This document shows, one piece after another, positions 17,360-26,854 of a stretch of 64,000 nucleotides of DNA. The stretch lies in NCBI RefSeq assembly GCF_016863015.1, contig NZ_BOOB01000016.1, positions 124,001-188,000 on the forward strand. Reading direction: 5' to 3'. The DNA comes from Microbispora amethystogenes (GTDB lineage: Bacteria; Actinomycetota; Actinomycetes; Streptosporangiales; Streptosporangiaceae). Under the pieces are notes generated by a model. The model made no database searches. It saw only the letters and a list, made by a program, of their open reading frames with translations, and had not been told where the DNA came from. Each line of letters starts with the position of its first letter. The first letter of the stretch is position 1. Position numbers and translations under genes: made by a program.

Positions 17360-20300
17360 TTACACAGTATTTCCGTCTCCGGTGCCCGCCAGGCCTTCGT
17401 GGAGGGCGACCGCGGCGGCCTGGGTGCGGCTGGAGACGCCGAGCTTGGCGAGGATGTTCGAGACGTGCACGCTGACCGTCTTCTGGGAGATGAACAGCCG
17501 CTCGCCGATCTCACGGTTGGGCAGGCCGTCCGCGACGTGGGCCAGCACCTCCCGCTCGCGCGCGGTGAGCGCGGCGAGCCGCCCGGGCTCCCGGCCCGGC
17601 CCCGGCTCCCGGCCCGCCGCGGGCCCGCCGGCCTGTGCGGACGCGCCGCCGGGCCGCCCGGACGCGCCGCCTGTCGTGGTGTCACCGTCCGCCGTGCTTC
17701 CACCGGTGGGAGCGTCCGGCGCGGGGGCCGCCGCCGTCGGGTCCCGGAACCCGGCGCGCGCCCCGGACTCTCGCAGGGCGGCCAGGAGGGGCCCGGCTTT
17801 CAGCGCGGCGGCGACGGTCACCGCGCGCTCCCACTCGGCGTGGGCCGCCGCGCGGTCACCCGTCCGCAGCAGGCTCTCGGCCAGCCGGCGGCGCGACCGT
17901 GCCTCCTCGTAGACGAAGCCGAAGCCGAAGGCCTCGGTCGCGCGCCGCCACACCTCCGGGCCTGCAGTGCCGTGCGCGCGGTGCCACTCGGCCTCCGCCC
18001 GGGCCAGCCAGGCGAGACCCTCCGGGCCGAGGCGCGCCCGCGGGCCGTTGGGCCCGTTCGCCGCGGCGTGCCTGGCCCGTCGCAGCAGGTCGTCGCAGCG
18101 CTCGCCGGTCTGGCCGAGGTCGGCGAGCGCCTGCAGACCGGTCGCCGCGATCCGGATCAGGCCGGGGTCGAACGGTTCGAGCGTCGCGAGGATCGCGTCG
18201 ACGTGTTCGAGCGCCGCCTTCGGGTCGCCGTGCCACAGGGCGTGCTCGGCGGCCATCCCGCGCGCCATGTAGCTCACCAGGTCGTCGGGCCAGAACCGGG
18301 ACAGCCACCGCAACCTCTCGTCGGCTCCCGCGCGTCCCCGGCCCACCTCCACGAAGAGGGCGAACGACGAGAGCTGGGCCTCCGCCCGGGTGCCGACCCG
18401 CACGCCGAACGCGCCGGCCAGCCGCTCGGCCGCGTCCCAGTCGCCGTCCGCGTAGTGGATGAGGTAGTGGAGGAACCGCAGGTCGGTGCCGAAGGCGCTC
18501 CAGGTCAGCCCGGTCTCGGCGGCCAGCCGTACGCCCGACTCGGCGATGCGGGCGGCGTCCGCGAGATGGCCGTGCTCATAGTGGATGCGCGCATGGTTGA
18601 ACCGTGCACGCAGGTCGATGGACAGGTCGCCCGAGGGGCGGCGGGTGGCGCGCGTGAGCAGGTCGACGGCGCGTTCGACGTCGGAGGACTCCTCCGACAG
18701 CGCCAGCACGACCAGGGCGCTGGCCTCGGCGTCGCGGGCGCCGGTCGCCTGCGCGACCTCCAGCGCCCTGGCCGCCGTCGCGGTCGCCTCCTCGACCCGG
18801 TAGTTCCACCACAGCGTGCGCGCGTACGTGGCCAGGGCTCTGGCCAGCAGAGGGCTGCGCGGCGCGAGGTCCACCGCCTCCCGGGCCGACGCGGTCGCGT
18901 CGTCCCGGTCGTCGTCCGCGTCGGCCAGGTAGTAGGCGAGCCGCTCGCCGATCTCGGCGACCAGGACGGGGTCGTCCGCCTCCCGGCGCAGCCGCCGCAA
19001 CTGACCCGCGGCCCTGTGGGAGTCACCGGCGGCCGCCGCCGCGGCGGCGCTCGCCAGCGCGATCCGCGGCCGGCTCTCCCCGGCGGGGCGCCCGGAGTCC
19101 GGCACCTGGTCCCACAGCTCCAGCGCCCGCTCGAGGTGTCGGTGCGCCTCCGCCGGAGCGCCCAGGCGGGAGGCCATCCGCCCGGCCTCCACCGACGCCC
19201 GTAGCGCGGCCGGCGTGTCGTGCGCGGCGAGGTGATGGTGGGCCAGTTCGGCGGGTGAGCCGCCGCGCTCCGCGAGCAGCGCGGCGAAGGTGGCGTGCAG
19301 GCGGGTCCGCTCGCCCGGCAGCAGGTCGTCGTACACCGCCTCCTGGAGGAGCGCGTGCCGGAAGGCGTATCCGTCGCTGCCCGCGGTGAGCAGCCGCCGC
19401 GAGACGATCTCACGCAGCGCGTCCTCCAGCGGGAGGTCCCCGAGCCCGGCGGCATCGCGCAGCAGGTCGTGGCCGACCCGCCGTCCGGCCACCGCGGAGA
19501 TCCGCAGCACCTGACGGGCCGTGTCCGAGAGGGCCTCCACCCGCGCGAGCATCAGGTCGGCGAGGGTCCCCGGCAGCCGGCTGTGGTCGGTGCTGGCGGC
19601 CAGCAGCTCCTCGGCGAAGAACGGGTTGCCCCCGGCCCGCTCGATCAGGGCGCCGAAGCCGCGTTCCCGCTGCGGCCCCGCCGGGCCGTCACCGTGCCGG
19701 TCGAGGCTGGCGAGGTAGGCCGCCATGTCGTCGTCGCCCAGCGGCGGCAGTTCGACGGCGGTGACCAGCGGCAGGCGCCGCAGCTCGGCCAGGACCGGGC
19801 GGAGCGGGTGGCGGCGGTGCAGGTCGTCGGTGCGGTAGGTGCCGACGAGGCACACCCGCTCCCGCTGCAGCATCCGGGTGAGGAAGACGAGCAGGTCGCG
19901 CGTCGAGCGGTCGGCCCAGTGCAGGTCCTCGAAGACGAACAGCACCGGATGGCGCCCCGCCACCTCCGACAGCATGTCGAGGACCGACCCGAACAGACGC
20001 TGCTGGGCGAGCCCGCCGGTGGCCGTCTCCTCGGCGGGGCCCGCGTCGTCGCCGGGCAGCAGCCGCCGCAGGGCGGGCCGGGCGGCGACGGCGGGGCCGA
20101 CCGGCCCCCCGGGCTCGATGGCGGCGGTGCGCAGCGCGTCGGCCAGCGGGAGGTACGGCAACGCGTCGCCGAGCTCGGCGCACTGCCCGGCCAGCGTCAC
20201 GAACCCCCGCCGCTGCGCGAGATCGCACAGCTCGGTCACGATCCGCGTCTTGCCGATCCCCGCGTCGCCGCCCACCAGGCCGACTCCGGCGAGCCCGGCC

Positions 20301-20383
20301 GCGGCGCCGTCGAGCACGCCCACAAGCCGATCGAGCTCGGAGGAACGCCCGATCAGCACCCTTTGCGGCGTACGCGTGACCAC
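17360..20383 (-). CDS. LAL-family LuxR transcriptional activator
   Basis: A 1007-residue large ATP-binding LuxR regulator. The N-terminal AAA/NTPase domain has Walker [10 protein letters not shown] and Walker [12 protein letters not shown]; the long middle part is TPR-like helical repeats rich in alanine; after a Gly/Ala/Pro-rich linker the C-terminal LuxR HTH reads [20 protein letters not shown] with [13 protein letters not shown]. These proteins (MalT-like) activate genes on binding an inducer and ATP. The GTG at 20383 is favoured because CATACT (20391-20396, complement) lies 7 bases upstream, a leaderless arrangement; longer in-frame starts would overlap the divergent FAH-family gene. Likely targets are the downstream aldehyde dehydrogenase and the divergent dehydratase. 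Confidence 0.88.
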   Translation of the reverse strand: MVTRTPQRVLIGRSSELDRLVGVLDGAAAGLAGVGLVGGDAGIGKTRIVTELCDLAQRRGFVTLAGQCAELGDALPYLPLADALRTAAIEPGGPVGPAVAARPALRRLLPGDDAGPAEETATGGLAQQRLFGSVLDMLSEVAGRHPVLFVFEDLHWADRSTRDLLVFLTRMLQRERVCLVGTYRTDDLHRRHPLRPVLAELRRLPLVTAVELPPLGDDDMAAYLASLDRHGDGPAGPQRERGFGALIERAGGNPFFAEELLAASTDHSRLPGTLADLMLARVEALSDTARQVLRISAVAGRRVGHDLLRDAAGLGDLPLEDALREIVSRRLLTAGSDGYAFRHALLQEAVYDDLLPGERTRLHATFAALLAERGGSPAELAHHHLAAHDTPAALRASVEAGRMASRLGAPAEAHRHLERALELWDQVPDSGRPAGESRPRIALASAAAAAAAGDSHRAAGQLRRLRREADDPVLVAEIGERLAYYLADADDDRDDATASAREAVDLAPRSPLLARALATYARTLWWNYRVEEATATAARALEVAQATGARDAEASALVVLALSEESSDVERAVDLLTRATRRPSGDLSIDLRARFNHARIHYEHGHLADAARIAESGVRLAAETGLTWSAFGTDLRFLHYLIHYADGDWDAAERLAGAFGVRVGTRAEAQLSSFALFVEVGRGRAGADERLRWLSRFWPDDLVSYMARGMAAEHALWHGDPKAALEHVDAILATLEPFDPGLIRIAATGLQALADLGQTGERCDDLLRRARHAAANGPNGPRARLGPEGLAWLARAEAEWHRAHGTAGPEVWRRATEAFGFGFVYEEARSRRRLAESLLRTGDRAAAHAEWERAVTVAAALKAGPLLAALRESGARAGFRDPTAAAPAPDAPTGGSTADGDTTTGGASGRPGGASAQAGGPAAGREPGPGREPGRLAALTAREREVLAHVADGLPNREIGERLFISQKTVSVHVSNILAKLGVSSRTQAAAVALHEGLAGTGDGNTV

Positions 20384-20551
20384 GTTCGCGAGTATGACAC
20401 GCGGCTCCGACAGAACCGTGACGACGCCGTCGGCCCCCACCCGGCGACGGGAACCCTTCCTCTCGCGGCCCGGTTCGTACACGCTGTCGTACACGCGGGG
20501 CCGCGGCACCCGCGTCACCGGAACCCCATCGACCCGTGAAGGCACACATTG

Positions 20552-21442
20552 ATGCGACTCGTACGTGGCCACCTCCCCGACGACACCGGAGGCCCGGGGC
20601 CCGCACGCTGGGCCGTCCGTGACGAGGACGGCGACCGGCCGCTGCCGGAGGACTTCTCGCTCGGGGAGGCGCTCTCGTCCGGCCTCGACCACTTCCGCCG
20701 CTCCCTCGCGGCGGCGACCGGCCCGGCCGTGACGCTGGCCTCACTCGCCGCGCCCGTGGACCGGTGGACGGAGGTCTGGGCCGCGGGCGTCACCTACCGG
20801 AGATCGCGGGAGGCGCGCAAGGAGGAGAGCCACGAGCCCGACATCTACGAGCGGGTGTACGACGCCCCCCGCCCCGAGTTGTTCTTCAAGTCGCTCGGCT
20901 GGCGCGTCCGTGGACACGGGCAGACGATCGCCGTACGGCCCGACTCGTCCTGGGACGTGCCGGAGCCGGAACTGGCCGTGGTGGTCTGCGCCAACGGGGA
21001 GATCGCGGGATACACCGTCTGCGACGACGTGAGCTCCCGCTCCATCGAGGGCGAGAACCCGCTGTATCTTCCGCAGGCCAAGATGTATCTCGGCGCCACC
21101 GCGCTGGGCCCGGGGATCCGTCCCGCCTGGGAGGTTCCCGACCCCTACGACCTCGGCATCCGGCTCGGCATCTCGCGCGGCTCCCGCGAGATCTGGGCGG
21201 GCTCGGCGAGCACCCGCCGGCTCCACCGGCGGATCGACGACCTCGTCGAGCACCTCCTGCGCGCCGACCGCTATCCGTACGGGGTGATCCTGACGACCGG
21301 CACCTGCCTCGTGCCGGAGTCGGACTTCACGCTGACGCCAGGCGACGAGGTGACCATCGAGATCGACGGCCTCGGCCGTCTGGTCACCCCTGTGAGCGCG
21401 GTGGACGGCATCGACCTGTGGCGGGAGCCGCCCGGCCGGTGA
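20552..21442 (+). CDS. FAH-superfamily enzyme, 2-keto-3-deoxy sugar-acid dehydratase-like
   Basis: A 296-residue fumarylacetoacetate-hydrolase-fold protein. The catalytic/metal core is intact: [18 protein letters not shown] (metal-ligand Glu pair), [27 protein letters not shown]. The segment [18 protein letters not shown] with a [11 protein letters not shown] continuation is what I recall for 2-dehydro-3-deoxy-D-arabinonate (or pentonate) dehydratases, not for fumarylacetoacetase itself. The product, alpha-ketoglutarate semialdehyde, would be the substrate of an aldehyde dehydrogenase like the one encoded at 15817-17322. GAAGG precedes the ATG at 20552; a TTG one codon upstream is less likely. 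Divergent from the LAL activator. Confidence 0.8.
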   Translation: MRLVRGHLPDDTGGPGPARWAVRDEDGDRPLPEDFSLGEALSSGLDHFRRSLAAATGPAVTLASLAAPVDRWTEVWAAGVTYRRSREARKEESHEPDIYERVYDAPRPELFFKSLGWRVRGHGQTIAVRPDSSWDVPEPELAVVVCANGEIAGYTVCDDVSSRSIEGENPLYLPQAKMYLGATALGPGIRPAWEVPDPYDLGIRLGISRGSREIWAGSASTRRLHRRIDDLVEHLLRADRYPYGVILTTGTCLVPESDFTLTPGDEVTIEIDGLGRLVTPVSAVDGIDLWREPPGR

Positions 21443-21480
21443 CCTTTCCCGGCCCGGCCCGCCCGTGACCGCGCGGAGCG

Positions 21481-22026
21481 TCAGTGGCCCGTGGCGCCGT
21501 CGATCCGCTCGCGGAGCAGGTCGGCGTGCCCGTTGTGGCGCGCGTACTCGGCGATCATGTCGACCATGATGCGGCGCAGCGAGATGGGCCGGCCGGTGGC
21601 GCGCTGGACGCCGGTCTCGTCCAGCGACCGGGCCGCGGCCACGATCTCGCGGGAGCGCTCGCACTCCGCGCGCCACACGGCGAACGCCTCGTCGGCGTCC
21701 CCGCCCAGGTCCTCGAAGTCCTGGTCGGGGTCGTCGTCGGAGTAGTAGAGGAGCGGGACGTCCTCACCGGCGAACTGGATGCGGAACCACCACCGCTCGA
21801 CGCCGGCGAGGTGCCGGAGGATGCCGTGGAGGCTCAGCACGGACGGCGGCACTCCCTTGTCGGACAGTCGTTCCTTCGGCACGCCGGAGCACTTGAGCGC
21901 GAACGTCTCGCGGTGCCAGTCCAGGGAGGCCGTGAGGATCTCTCGCTCGTCGCCGACGAGGACAGGAGCGGAGCGGGAGTCGCCGTCCCACTTCTTCGAG
22001 TAGTTCGCCTCGGGAATCTCGTTCAC
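21481..22026 (-). CDS. DinB/DUF664-family protein (mycothiol-transferase-like)
   Basis: A 181-residue four-helix-bundle protein. Metal-ligand histidines typical of the DinB fold are visible: LHGILRHLAGVERWWF (His in helix 2) and MIAEYARHNGHADLLRERIDG (the HxxxH-type pair in the last helix). DinB/DUF664 proteins include mycothiol- and bacillithiol-dependent S-transferases; which thiol or substrate is used here is not visible. The start is GTG 22026; CAGGGT 6 bases upstream may be a leaderless -10 but lacks the leading T. It stands alone between the convergent FAH-family gene and the divergent methyltransferase gene. Confidence 0.82.
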   Translation of the reverse strand: MNEIPEANYSKKWDGDSRSAPVLVGDEREILTASLDWHRETFALKCSGVPKERLSDKGVPPSVLSLHGILRHLAGVERWWFRIQFAGEDVPLLYYSDDDPDQDFEDLGGDADEAFAVWRAECERSREIVAAARSLDETGVQRATGRPISLRRIMVDMIAEYARHNGHADLLRERIDGATGH

Positions 22027-22162
22027 GCCTCGACCCTGCCAGACGGCACCGACAGTTCCCGGAACCGCGGCCGGAGCGGCGTTCGGCCTCGCCCGAGCCG
22101 TTCCAGGCCCCGCCGAGAGACGGCGGACGCCGAGTCGGGGCGTCCGCGGTTATGGTCGTAGC

Positions 22163-22891
22163 GTGCCTGACGCGATCTTCGCTCATCCGCGCCTCGCGGC
22201 CGTCTACGACGCCTTCGACGGCCCCCGCGACGATCTGACGGCCTACCTCGGCATCGCCGGTGAGCTGGGCGCGGAGCGTGTGCTCGACATCGGATGCGGC
22301 ACGGGGTGCCTGGCGGTCCTGCTCGCGGACAGCGGCCGTACGGTCACCGGGGTCGATCCGGCCGAGGCGTCGCTTGAGGTGGCGAGATCGAAGGACCCGG
22401 CCGGAAGAGCCACCTGGGTCCACGGCGACGCCACGGCGGTGCCCGCTCTCGGCTTCGACCTCGCGGTGATGACGGGAAACGTGGCGCAGGTCTTCCTCAC
22501 CGACGACGACTGGACGCGGACCCTCCAGGGGATCCGGTCCGCGCTCCGCCCGGGTGGTCACCTCGTGTTCGAGACGAGGCGTCCAGGATTCCGGGCCTGG
22601 GAGGAGTGGGCCGCTGACACCGCTCCGGTCACCCTGGAGATCGGGGGGATCGGACCGGTGCGGCGCCGTCAGGAGGTGACCGCGGTCACCCTGCCGCTGG
22701 TCTCCTTCCGCTACACCTTCGAATTTCTTACGGACGGCACGGTCGTCACCTCCGACTCCACACTGCGGTTTCGGGACCGCGATGAAGTGGAGACGAGCCT
22801 GCTCGGCAACGGCTACCGGGTGTGGGACGTGCGGGAGGCCCCCGACCGTCCGGGCCGCGAGTTCGTGTTCCTCGCGCGGCGCACGCCCTGA
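22163..22891 (+). CDS. class I SAM-dependent methyltransferase
   Basis: A 242-residue Rossmann-fold methyltransferase. Motif I VLDIGCGTGCLAVLL (residues ~40-54), motif II acidic residue in VTGVDPAEASLEVAR, the DATAVP adenine-binding segment, and motif post-I/IV FDLAVMTGNVAQVF are present. The YDAFDGPRDDLTAYL N-terminus is common in small-molecule methyltransferases of unknown substrate. The GTG at 22163 lies 6 bases after TATGGT (22151-22156), so the transcript is probably leaderless. A hairpin follows the stop. Confidence 0.85.
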   Translation: MPDAIFAHPRLAAVYDAFDGPRDDLTAYLGIAGELGAERVLDIGCGTGCLAVLLADSGRTVTGVDPAEASLEVARSKDPAGRATWVHGDATAVPALGFDLAVMTGNVAQVFLTDDDWTRTLQGIRSALRPGGHLVFETRRPGFRAWEEWAADTAPVTLEIGGIGPVRRRQEVTAVTLPLVSFRYTFEFLTDGTVVTSDSTLRFRDRDEVETSLLGNGYRVWDVREAPDRPGREFVFLARRTP

Positions 22892-22917
22892 GGCCATCGG
22901 GACAGACCGCGCCGGGG

Positions 22918-22949
22918 CCTCTGTTCCCCTCCGGCGCCGGAACAGGAGG
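22918..22949 (+). terminator. hairpin after the methyltransferase gene
   Basis: CCT-CTGTTCC (22918-22927) pairs with GGAACAG-G-AGG (22939-22949), a 10-bp stem with one bulged base, 26 bases after the stop. It separates the methyltransferase from the following operon. Confidence 0.5.
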
Positions 22950-23028
22950 TCCGGTGCCGTTCGTGGCGTGCCGGGCCGGGGCCCGACGCCCATCCCGCGA
23001 CGCGGACGTTTTTGTCGGCGGCGCTGGC

Positions 23029-23034
23029 TAGTCT
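23029..23034 (+). promoter_or_regulatory. -10 box of the DUF5691/MoxR/DUF5682/VWA operon
   Basis: TAGTCT ends 7 bases before the GTG at 23042. The spacing is that of actinobacterial leaderless promoters; no convincing -35 is seen. It fixes the first gene's start and shows that the SWIM-less protein is made from its own promoter. Confidence 0.55.
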
Positions 23035-23041
23035 GCGGCGC

Positions 23042-24229
23042 GTGACGCAAGGACGGAGCCGGGACCAGGCCATCGAGGCGCCCTCTGCCCCCGCCGTCGC
23101 CGGTGACAGTTCCGCAGAGGAGGCCGGGGGGCGGGCGGCGGTCAGGCGCGGGCAGGCCGAGCAGCGGGAGGGCAGGGTCGCCGCGGGACTGTCGGAGCTG
23201 GAGCGGTGGCTGGCCGATCAGATCGGGCAGGGGATCGCGCAGGCGCGCCAGACGGGCCCGGCCGGCTGGGACGACCTCGCCAGACGGCTGGTCGACGCGC
23301 AGGCGCCGGGCGTGGCGGGCATGGTCACCCGGCTGCCCCGGGTGCTCGGAGCCGAGGACTGGCCGGGTCTCCTCCTGGGGGAGTACGCGCTGCTGCATCT
23401 GCTCGCCGTCGCCCACCGCCGCGCCGGCGCGCTGCCCGGGCCGCTGCGGCAGACCGTACGGACCCGGGTCGGCTTCCCCGTCACGAGGGAGTCGGTGCTG
23501 GCCGGCCCGGTGGTGCGGGACCTCTGGGACGTCGTCGGCTGCCGGGACGAGGAGCAGGAGCGGCTGGTCGCCCGGCGCGTCTGGCTGGCGGGCCGTGCGA
23601 CCGGCCGCGCGGCGATGGTGCTGTCGTTCTCGCCGGTCGGGCAGCCGCGGGAGTCGTTCCCGCCGCCGGGCACGACGATCGACGCCGACCTCGCCTTCTA
23701 TCCGGGCGCGTCGCCGCTGCGCGCCCTCGTGGCCGTGCGGCACGGTGACGTCGAGGCGGGCCCGCCACCGGGGACGGAGATCTCCCGGGTGCCCGCGCTG
23801 ATCGCGGAGGTGCTCGCGGCCGATCCCTGGGCCGACTCCTGGCCTCTGGTGCTCGCCGGGGTCGTCCCCTGCCCGGACGGCCTCGCCGACGGCGCGGGGG
23901 CCGACGTTCTGACGGCCGAGGGTACGGGAGCCGACGGTGCAGGGGCCGAGACGGAGGGGGGCGGCGATGCGGGGGCCGACGGTTTGAGGACCGCGGGTCC
24001 GGGAGCCGACAGCGAGGGGCCCGGAGGTGAGGGGCCTGGCGACGAGGGGCCCCGCGGTGAGTGGGACGCGCTGCCGCTACACCTGCCGCTGCACCCTGCC
24101 GCGGGGGTCCCGTGGCGGCTGCTGGCCGTCTCCGGAGGGCGGCCGGTGACGGTCGCCGCCGAGTGGACGCCACGCGGGCTGCTCCCACTGACGGTCTGGG
24201 ACGAGGAGGGCGAGGTGGTGCGCCTATGA
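23042..24229 (+). CDS. protein resembling SWIM zinc-finger family C-terminal region, SWIM finger absent
   Basis: A 395-residue protein, first gene of the MoxR/VWA operon. From about residue 40 (EGRVAAGLSELERWLADQI, LVDAQAPGVAGMV, LLGEYALLHLLAVAHRR, TVRTRVGFPVTRESVLAGPVVRDLW) it matches what I know of SWIM zinc-finger proteins that precede DUF5691 genes in actinobacteria. Those carry an N-terminal SWIM finger (CxCx(n)CxH); here the first 40 residues are a Ser/Ala/Gly-rich leader with no cysteine, and 22892-23041 cannot encode the missing domain in any frame. A low-complexity Gly/Ala/Glu insert (residues ~285-340) precedes a conserved end (AVSGGRPVTVAAEW). GTG 23042 is supported by the -10 box. 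Role unknown; possibly a substrate or nucleic-acid adaptor. Confidence 0.7.
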   Translation: MTQGRSRDQAIEAPSAPAVAGDSSAEEAGGRAAVRRGQAEQREGRVAAGLSELERWLADQIGQGIAQARQTGPAGWDDLARRLVDAQAPGVAGMVTRLPRVLGAEDWPGLLLGEYALLHLLAVAHRRAGALPGPLRQTVRTRVGFPVTRESVLAGPVVRDLWDVVGCRDEEQERLVARRVWLAGRATGRAAMVLSFSPVGQPRESFPPPGTTIDADLAFYPGASPLRALVAVRHGDVEAGPPPGTEISRVPALIAEVLAADPWADSWPLVLAGVVPCPDGLADGAGADVLTAEGTGADGAGAETEGGGDAGADGLRTAGPGADSEGPGGEGPGDEGPRGEWDALPLHLPLHPAAGVPWRLLAVSGGRPVTVAAEWTPRGLLPLTVWDEEGEVVRL

Positions 24230-24441
24230 CGCCGGTTCCGATCGTGGCCGCGCCTTCGCTGGCAGCGCCCACCTTGAGGATCGCGACGCCTGCCCGGCGG
24301 CAGGGCCGTCCGGCCGCTTCTCCCGGCAGCTCGCTCCGCTTCCGGAGCGGGGCGACCGGCCTCGGCGTACGCCCATCGGTGGTGGCGGTATCCGGTGGAC
24401 GGGCCCGTGCGGTTCCGCTGGCGAGAAGGGCCGTCCGATGA
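24226..24441 (+). CDS. 71-aa ORF telescoped between two operon genes
   Basis: ATG 24226 overlaps the preceding stop (ATGA), and its own TGA overlaps the ATG of the DUF5691 gene (ATGA at 24438-24441). The 71-residue product is Ala/Arg/Pro/Ser-rich (MTPVPIVAAPSLAAPTLRIA, ending ARAVPLARRAVR) with no recognised domain. In other operons of this kind I would expect the DUF5691 start to overlap the SWIM-protein stop directly, so this may be a genuine accessory peptide, or simply an open frame that keeps ribosomes moving across a 208-base insertion. The double 4-base overlap is the only evidence for translation. Confidence 0.4.
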   Translation: MTPVPIVAAPSLAAPTLRIATPARRQGRPAASPGSSLRFRSGATGLGVRPSVVAVSGGRARAVPLARRAVR

Positions 24442-25790
24442 CCGGACCATGGGAGGAACTGGTGTCCACCGCGCTGGTGGGCGCCGGCCGCCGCGCCGTC
24501 CCGCCCGAGAGCCTGCTGGAGCGGGCGGCCGAGCAGGTGGTCCGGATGCGCGCGGGGCGAAGGCCGGGGAGGGGCACGCGGCCGGCCCCCGCCGCGGCGG
24601 AGACGCTGCCGCCCGTGCCCCGCGCCGCCGCGGACCGGCTGGCCCGGATGCTCGCCGGTGAGCAGAGCAGGCTGCTGACCGAGTGGCTGGAGACGGCGGC
24701 CGCGCGGCGGCTGCGGGTGCCGGCCGCCACGATCCCCGGGCTGCTCGACCTCGGAGCGCGAGACCGGTCGATCCGCGCGCACCTGGGGGCGGTCACCGGG
24801 GCCCGGGGCCGCTGGCTCGCCGGTCTCAACTCCACCTGGGCCTACCTCCTCGCGGAACCGGCGCACGTGCCGCCGGACGAGGTGTGGGAGCTCGGCACGA
24901 GCGGAGACAGGCGCGCCTTCCTGGCCGCCGTGCGCCGGCGTGACCCGGCGGCCGCGCGGGAACTGCTGGAACGCGGCTGGAGCGCGGAGACGCCGGAGGA
25001 CCGGGCCGCCTTCGTGGCGATCCTCGCCGACGGCCTCGACATGGCCGACGAGCCGTTCCTGGAGGCGGCGCTCGACGACCGGCGCCGCGAGGTGCGGCAG
25101 GCCGCCGCCGACCTCCTCACCCGCCTGCCAGGGTCGCGGCTGGCCCACCGGATGACCGCACGGGCGTCCCGCTTCGTGACCGGGAACGGTCCCGGGCTCC
25201 GGGCGGAGCCGCCGGCGGACTGCGACGGCGCGATGGAGCGCGACGGCGTCAGGGCCCGGCCGCCCGCCGGCATGGAGACGCGGGGCTGGTGGCTGCAGCA
25301 GGTGGTGGCGCACACTCCGCTGTCGTTCTGGCCGGGCCATCTCGGCATGCCGCCGGACGAGATCGCCCGGACGAGGATCGGCGACTGGGAGCGGGAGGTG
25401 CGCATGGGTTGGACCCGGGCCGCCATCCTGCAGCGGGACACGACGTGGGCGCGTGCCCTGTTCGAGGCCGAGCCGCTGACCGACCTGCTGGCCGTGCTCC
25501 CGCCCGAGGAGCGGTCCCGCCGGGCTGCCGAGCTGGTGGCGGGCCATCCGGTGGACGGCCAGCTGGTCATGATGCTGGGCGGGGTGCCGCGGCCGTGGGG
25601 GTCCCAGCTCGCGCGGGCCGTGCTCAAGAAGATCGTGGAGACCACGCGGACCCAGCCGTGGAACGCCGGAGAGCTGATCCGGCTCGCGGGCGAGCGGTTC
25701 GACCCCGCGGCGTACGCCCACGCGGCGGAGGTGCCCGAGCTCGCCGCGACCCTGGGGTTCCGCTTCGACATGCTGAAGGAGCTTTCGTGA
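24438..25790 (+). CDS. DUF5691 protein
   Basis: A 450-residue, mostly alpha-helical protein of the DUF5691 family, which has no known function. Recognisable blocks: MTGPWEELVSTALVGAGRR at the N-terminus, LLTEWLETAAARR, LARMLAGEQS, a HEAT-like central part (AALDDRRREVRQAAADLLTRLPGSRLAHRM), GWWLQQVVAHTPLSFW, and the ending LAATLGFRFDMLKELS. HEAT-like repeats suggest a scaffold that binds another component of the cluster (inference). The start overlaps the 71-aa ORF stop; the stop overlaps the next GTG (GTGA), so it is tightly coupled to the MoxR ATPase gene. Confidence 0.82.
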   Translation: MTGPWEELVSTALVGAGRRAVPPESLLERAAEQVVRMRAGRRPGRGTRPAPAAAETLPPVPRAAADRLARMLAGEQSRLLTEWLETAAARRLRVPAATIPGLLDLGARDRSIRAHLGAVTGARGRWLAGLNSTWAYLLAEPAHVPPDEVWELGTSGDRRAFLAAVRRRDPAAARELLERGWSAETPEDRAAFVAILADGLDMADEPFLEAALDDRRREVRQAAADLLTRLPGSRLAHRMTARASRFVTGNGPGLRAEPPADCDGAMERDGVRARPPAGMETRGWWLQQVVAHTPLSFWPGHLGMPPDEIARTRIGDWEREVRMGWTRAAILQRDTTWARALFEAEPLTDLLAVLPPEERSRRAAELVAGHPVDGQLVMMLGGVPRPWGSQLARAVLKKIVETTRTQPWNAGELIRLAGERFDPAAYAHAAEVPELAATLGFRFDMLKELS

Positions 25791-26854
25791 CCACCGTTCT
25801 GCGCCCGCACGCGGAGGACCAGTTCGCCGACGAGCTGGCGATCCTCGTGAAGACCGACGACCGGCCGCGCCCGCCGGGCTGGCGGCTTTCGCCCTGGGCG
25901 GTGACGACCTACGTGCTGGGAGACGGCGGCCAGATCACGCCGAAGTACGTCGGCCCGCGCAGGATCGTCGAGGTCGCGGTGGCGACGCTCGCCACCGACC
26001 GGGCGCTGTTGCTGCTCGGCGTGCCGGGCACGGCCAAGACCTGGCTGTCGGAGCACCTCGCCGCGGCGATCTGCGGCGACTCGACCCTGCTCGTGCAGGG
26101 CACGGCCGGCACGGCGGAGGAGGCGGTCCGCTACGGGTGGAACTACGCGCGGCTGCTGTCGGAAGGCCCCTCCCGCCAGGCGCTGACGCCGAGCCCGGTC
26201 ATGCGCGCGATGGCGGAGGGACGGCTGGCCCGGGTCGAGGAGCTCACCCGCATGCCGTCCGACGTGCAGGACGCGCTGATCACCGTGCTTTCGGAGAAGA
26301 CGCTGCCGATCCCGGAGCTGGGGGAGGAGGTGCAGGCGGCCAAGGGCTTCAACGTCATCGCCACCGCCAACGACCGCGACCGCGGCGTCAACGACCTGTC
26401 GAGCGCGCTGCGCAGGCGGTTCAACACAGTCGTGCTGCCGGTCCCGGCCAGCCTGGAGGAGGAGGTCGACATCGTGGCCCGGCGGGTGGCGCAGCTCGGC
26501 CGCTCCCTGGAGCTGCCGGAGACCGTCACCGGGCTGGCGGAGATCCGCCGGGTGGTGACGGTGTTCCGCGAACTGCGCGCGGGCGTGACCGCCGACGGGC
26601 GGACCAAGGTCAAGTCACCCACCGGCACGCTCAGCACGGCGGAGGCCATCTCGGTGGTCACCGGCGGGATCGTGCTCGCCGCCCACTTCGGCGACGGCGT
26701 GCTGCGCCCGGCCGACGTCGCGGGCGGAATCCTGGGAGCCGTGGTCCAGGACCCGGTGTCCGACCGCGTGGTGTGGCAGGAATACCTGGAGACCGTCGTC
26801 CGCGACCGCGACGACTGGCGCGACTTCTACCGGGCCTGCCGCGATGCCGGCTGA
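25787..26854 (+). CDS. MoxR-type AAA+ ATPase
   Basis: A 355-residue MoxR-family AAA+ protein. Walker A is GVPGTAKT (residues 78-85); the Walker B region reads ARVEELTRMPSDVQDALITVL, with EE in place of the usual DE; sensor 1 is in NVIATANDRDRG and the arginine-finger region in SSALRRRFNTVVLP. MoxR ATPases remodel protein complexes, normally with a VWA-domain partner, here encoded two genes downstream. AAGGAG precedes the GTG at 25787, which overlaps the DUF5691 stop. It ends inside the DUF5682 gene (11-base overlap). ATP binding seems intact; hydrolysis is possible because the second acidic residue is kept. Confidence 0.9.
   Translation: MTTVLRPHAEDQFADELAILVKTDDRPRPPGWRLSPWAVTTYVLGDGGQITPKYVGPRRIVEVAVATLATDRALLLLGVPGTAKTWLSEHLAAAICGDSTLLVQGTAGTAEEAVRYGWNYARLLSEGPSRQALTPSPVMRAMAEGRLARVEELTRMPSDVQDALITVLSEKTLPIPELGEEVQAAKGFNVIATANDRDRGVNDLSSALRRRFNTVVLPVPASLEEEVDIVARRVAQLGRSLELPETVTGLAEIRRVVTVFRELRAGVTADGRTKVKSPTGTLSTAEAISVVTGGIVLAAHFGDGVLRPADVAGGILGAVVQDPVSDRVVWQEYLETVVRDRDDWRDFYRACRDAG

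Noticed and set aside
17000-19204. A 734-codon plus-strand open frame
   Set aside because: Antisense to the aldehyde dehydrogenase and LAL genes, which have clear motifs.
22892-23041. A frameshifted SWIM finger upstream of the first cluster gene
   Set aside because: None of the three frames has a CxC...CxH pattern and the methyltransferase gene ends just before.
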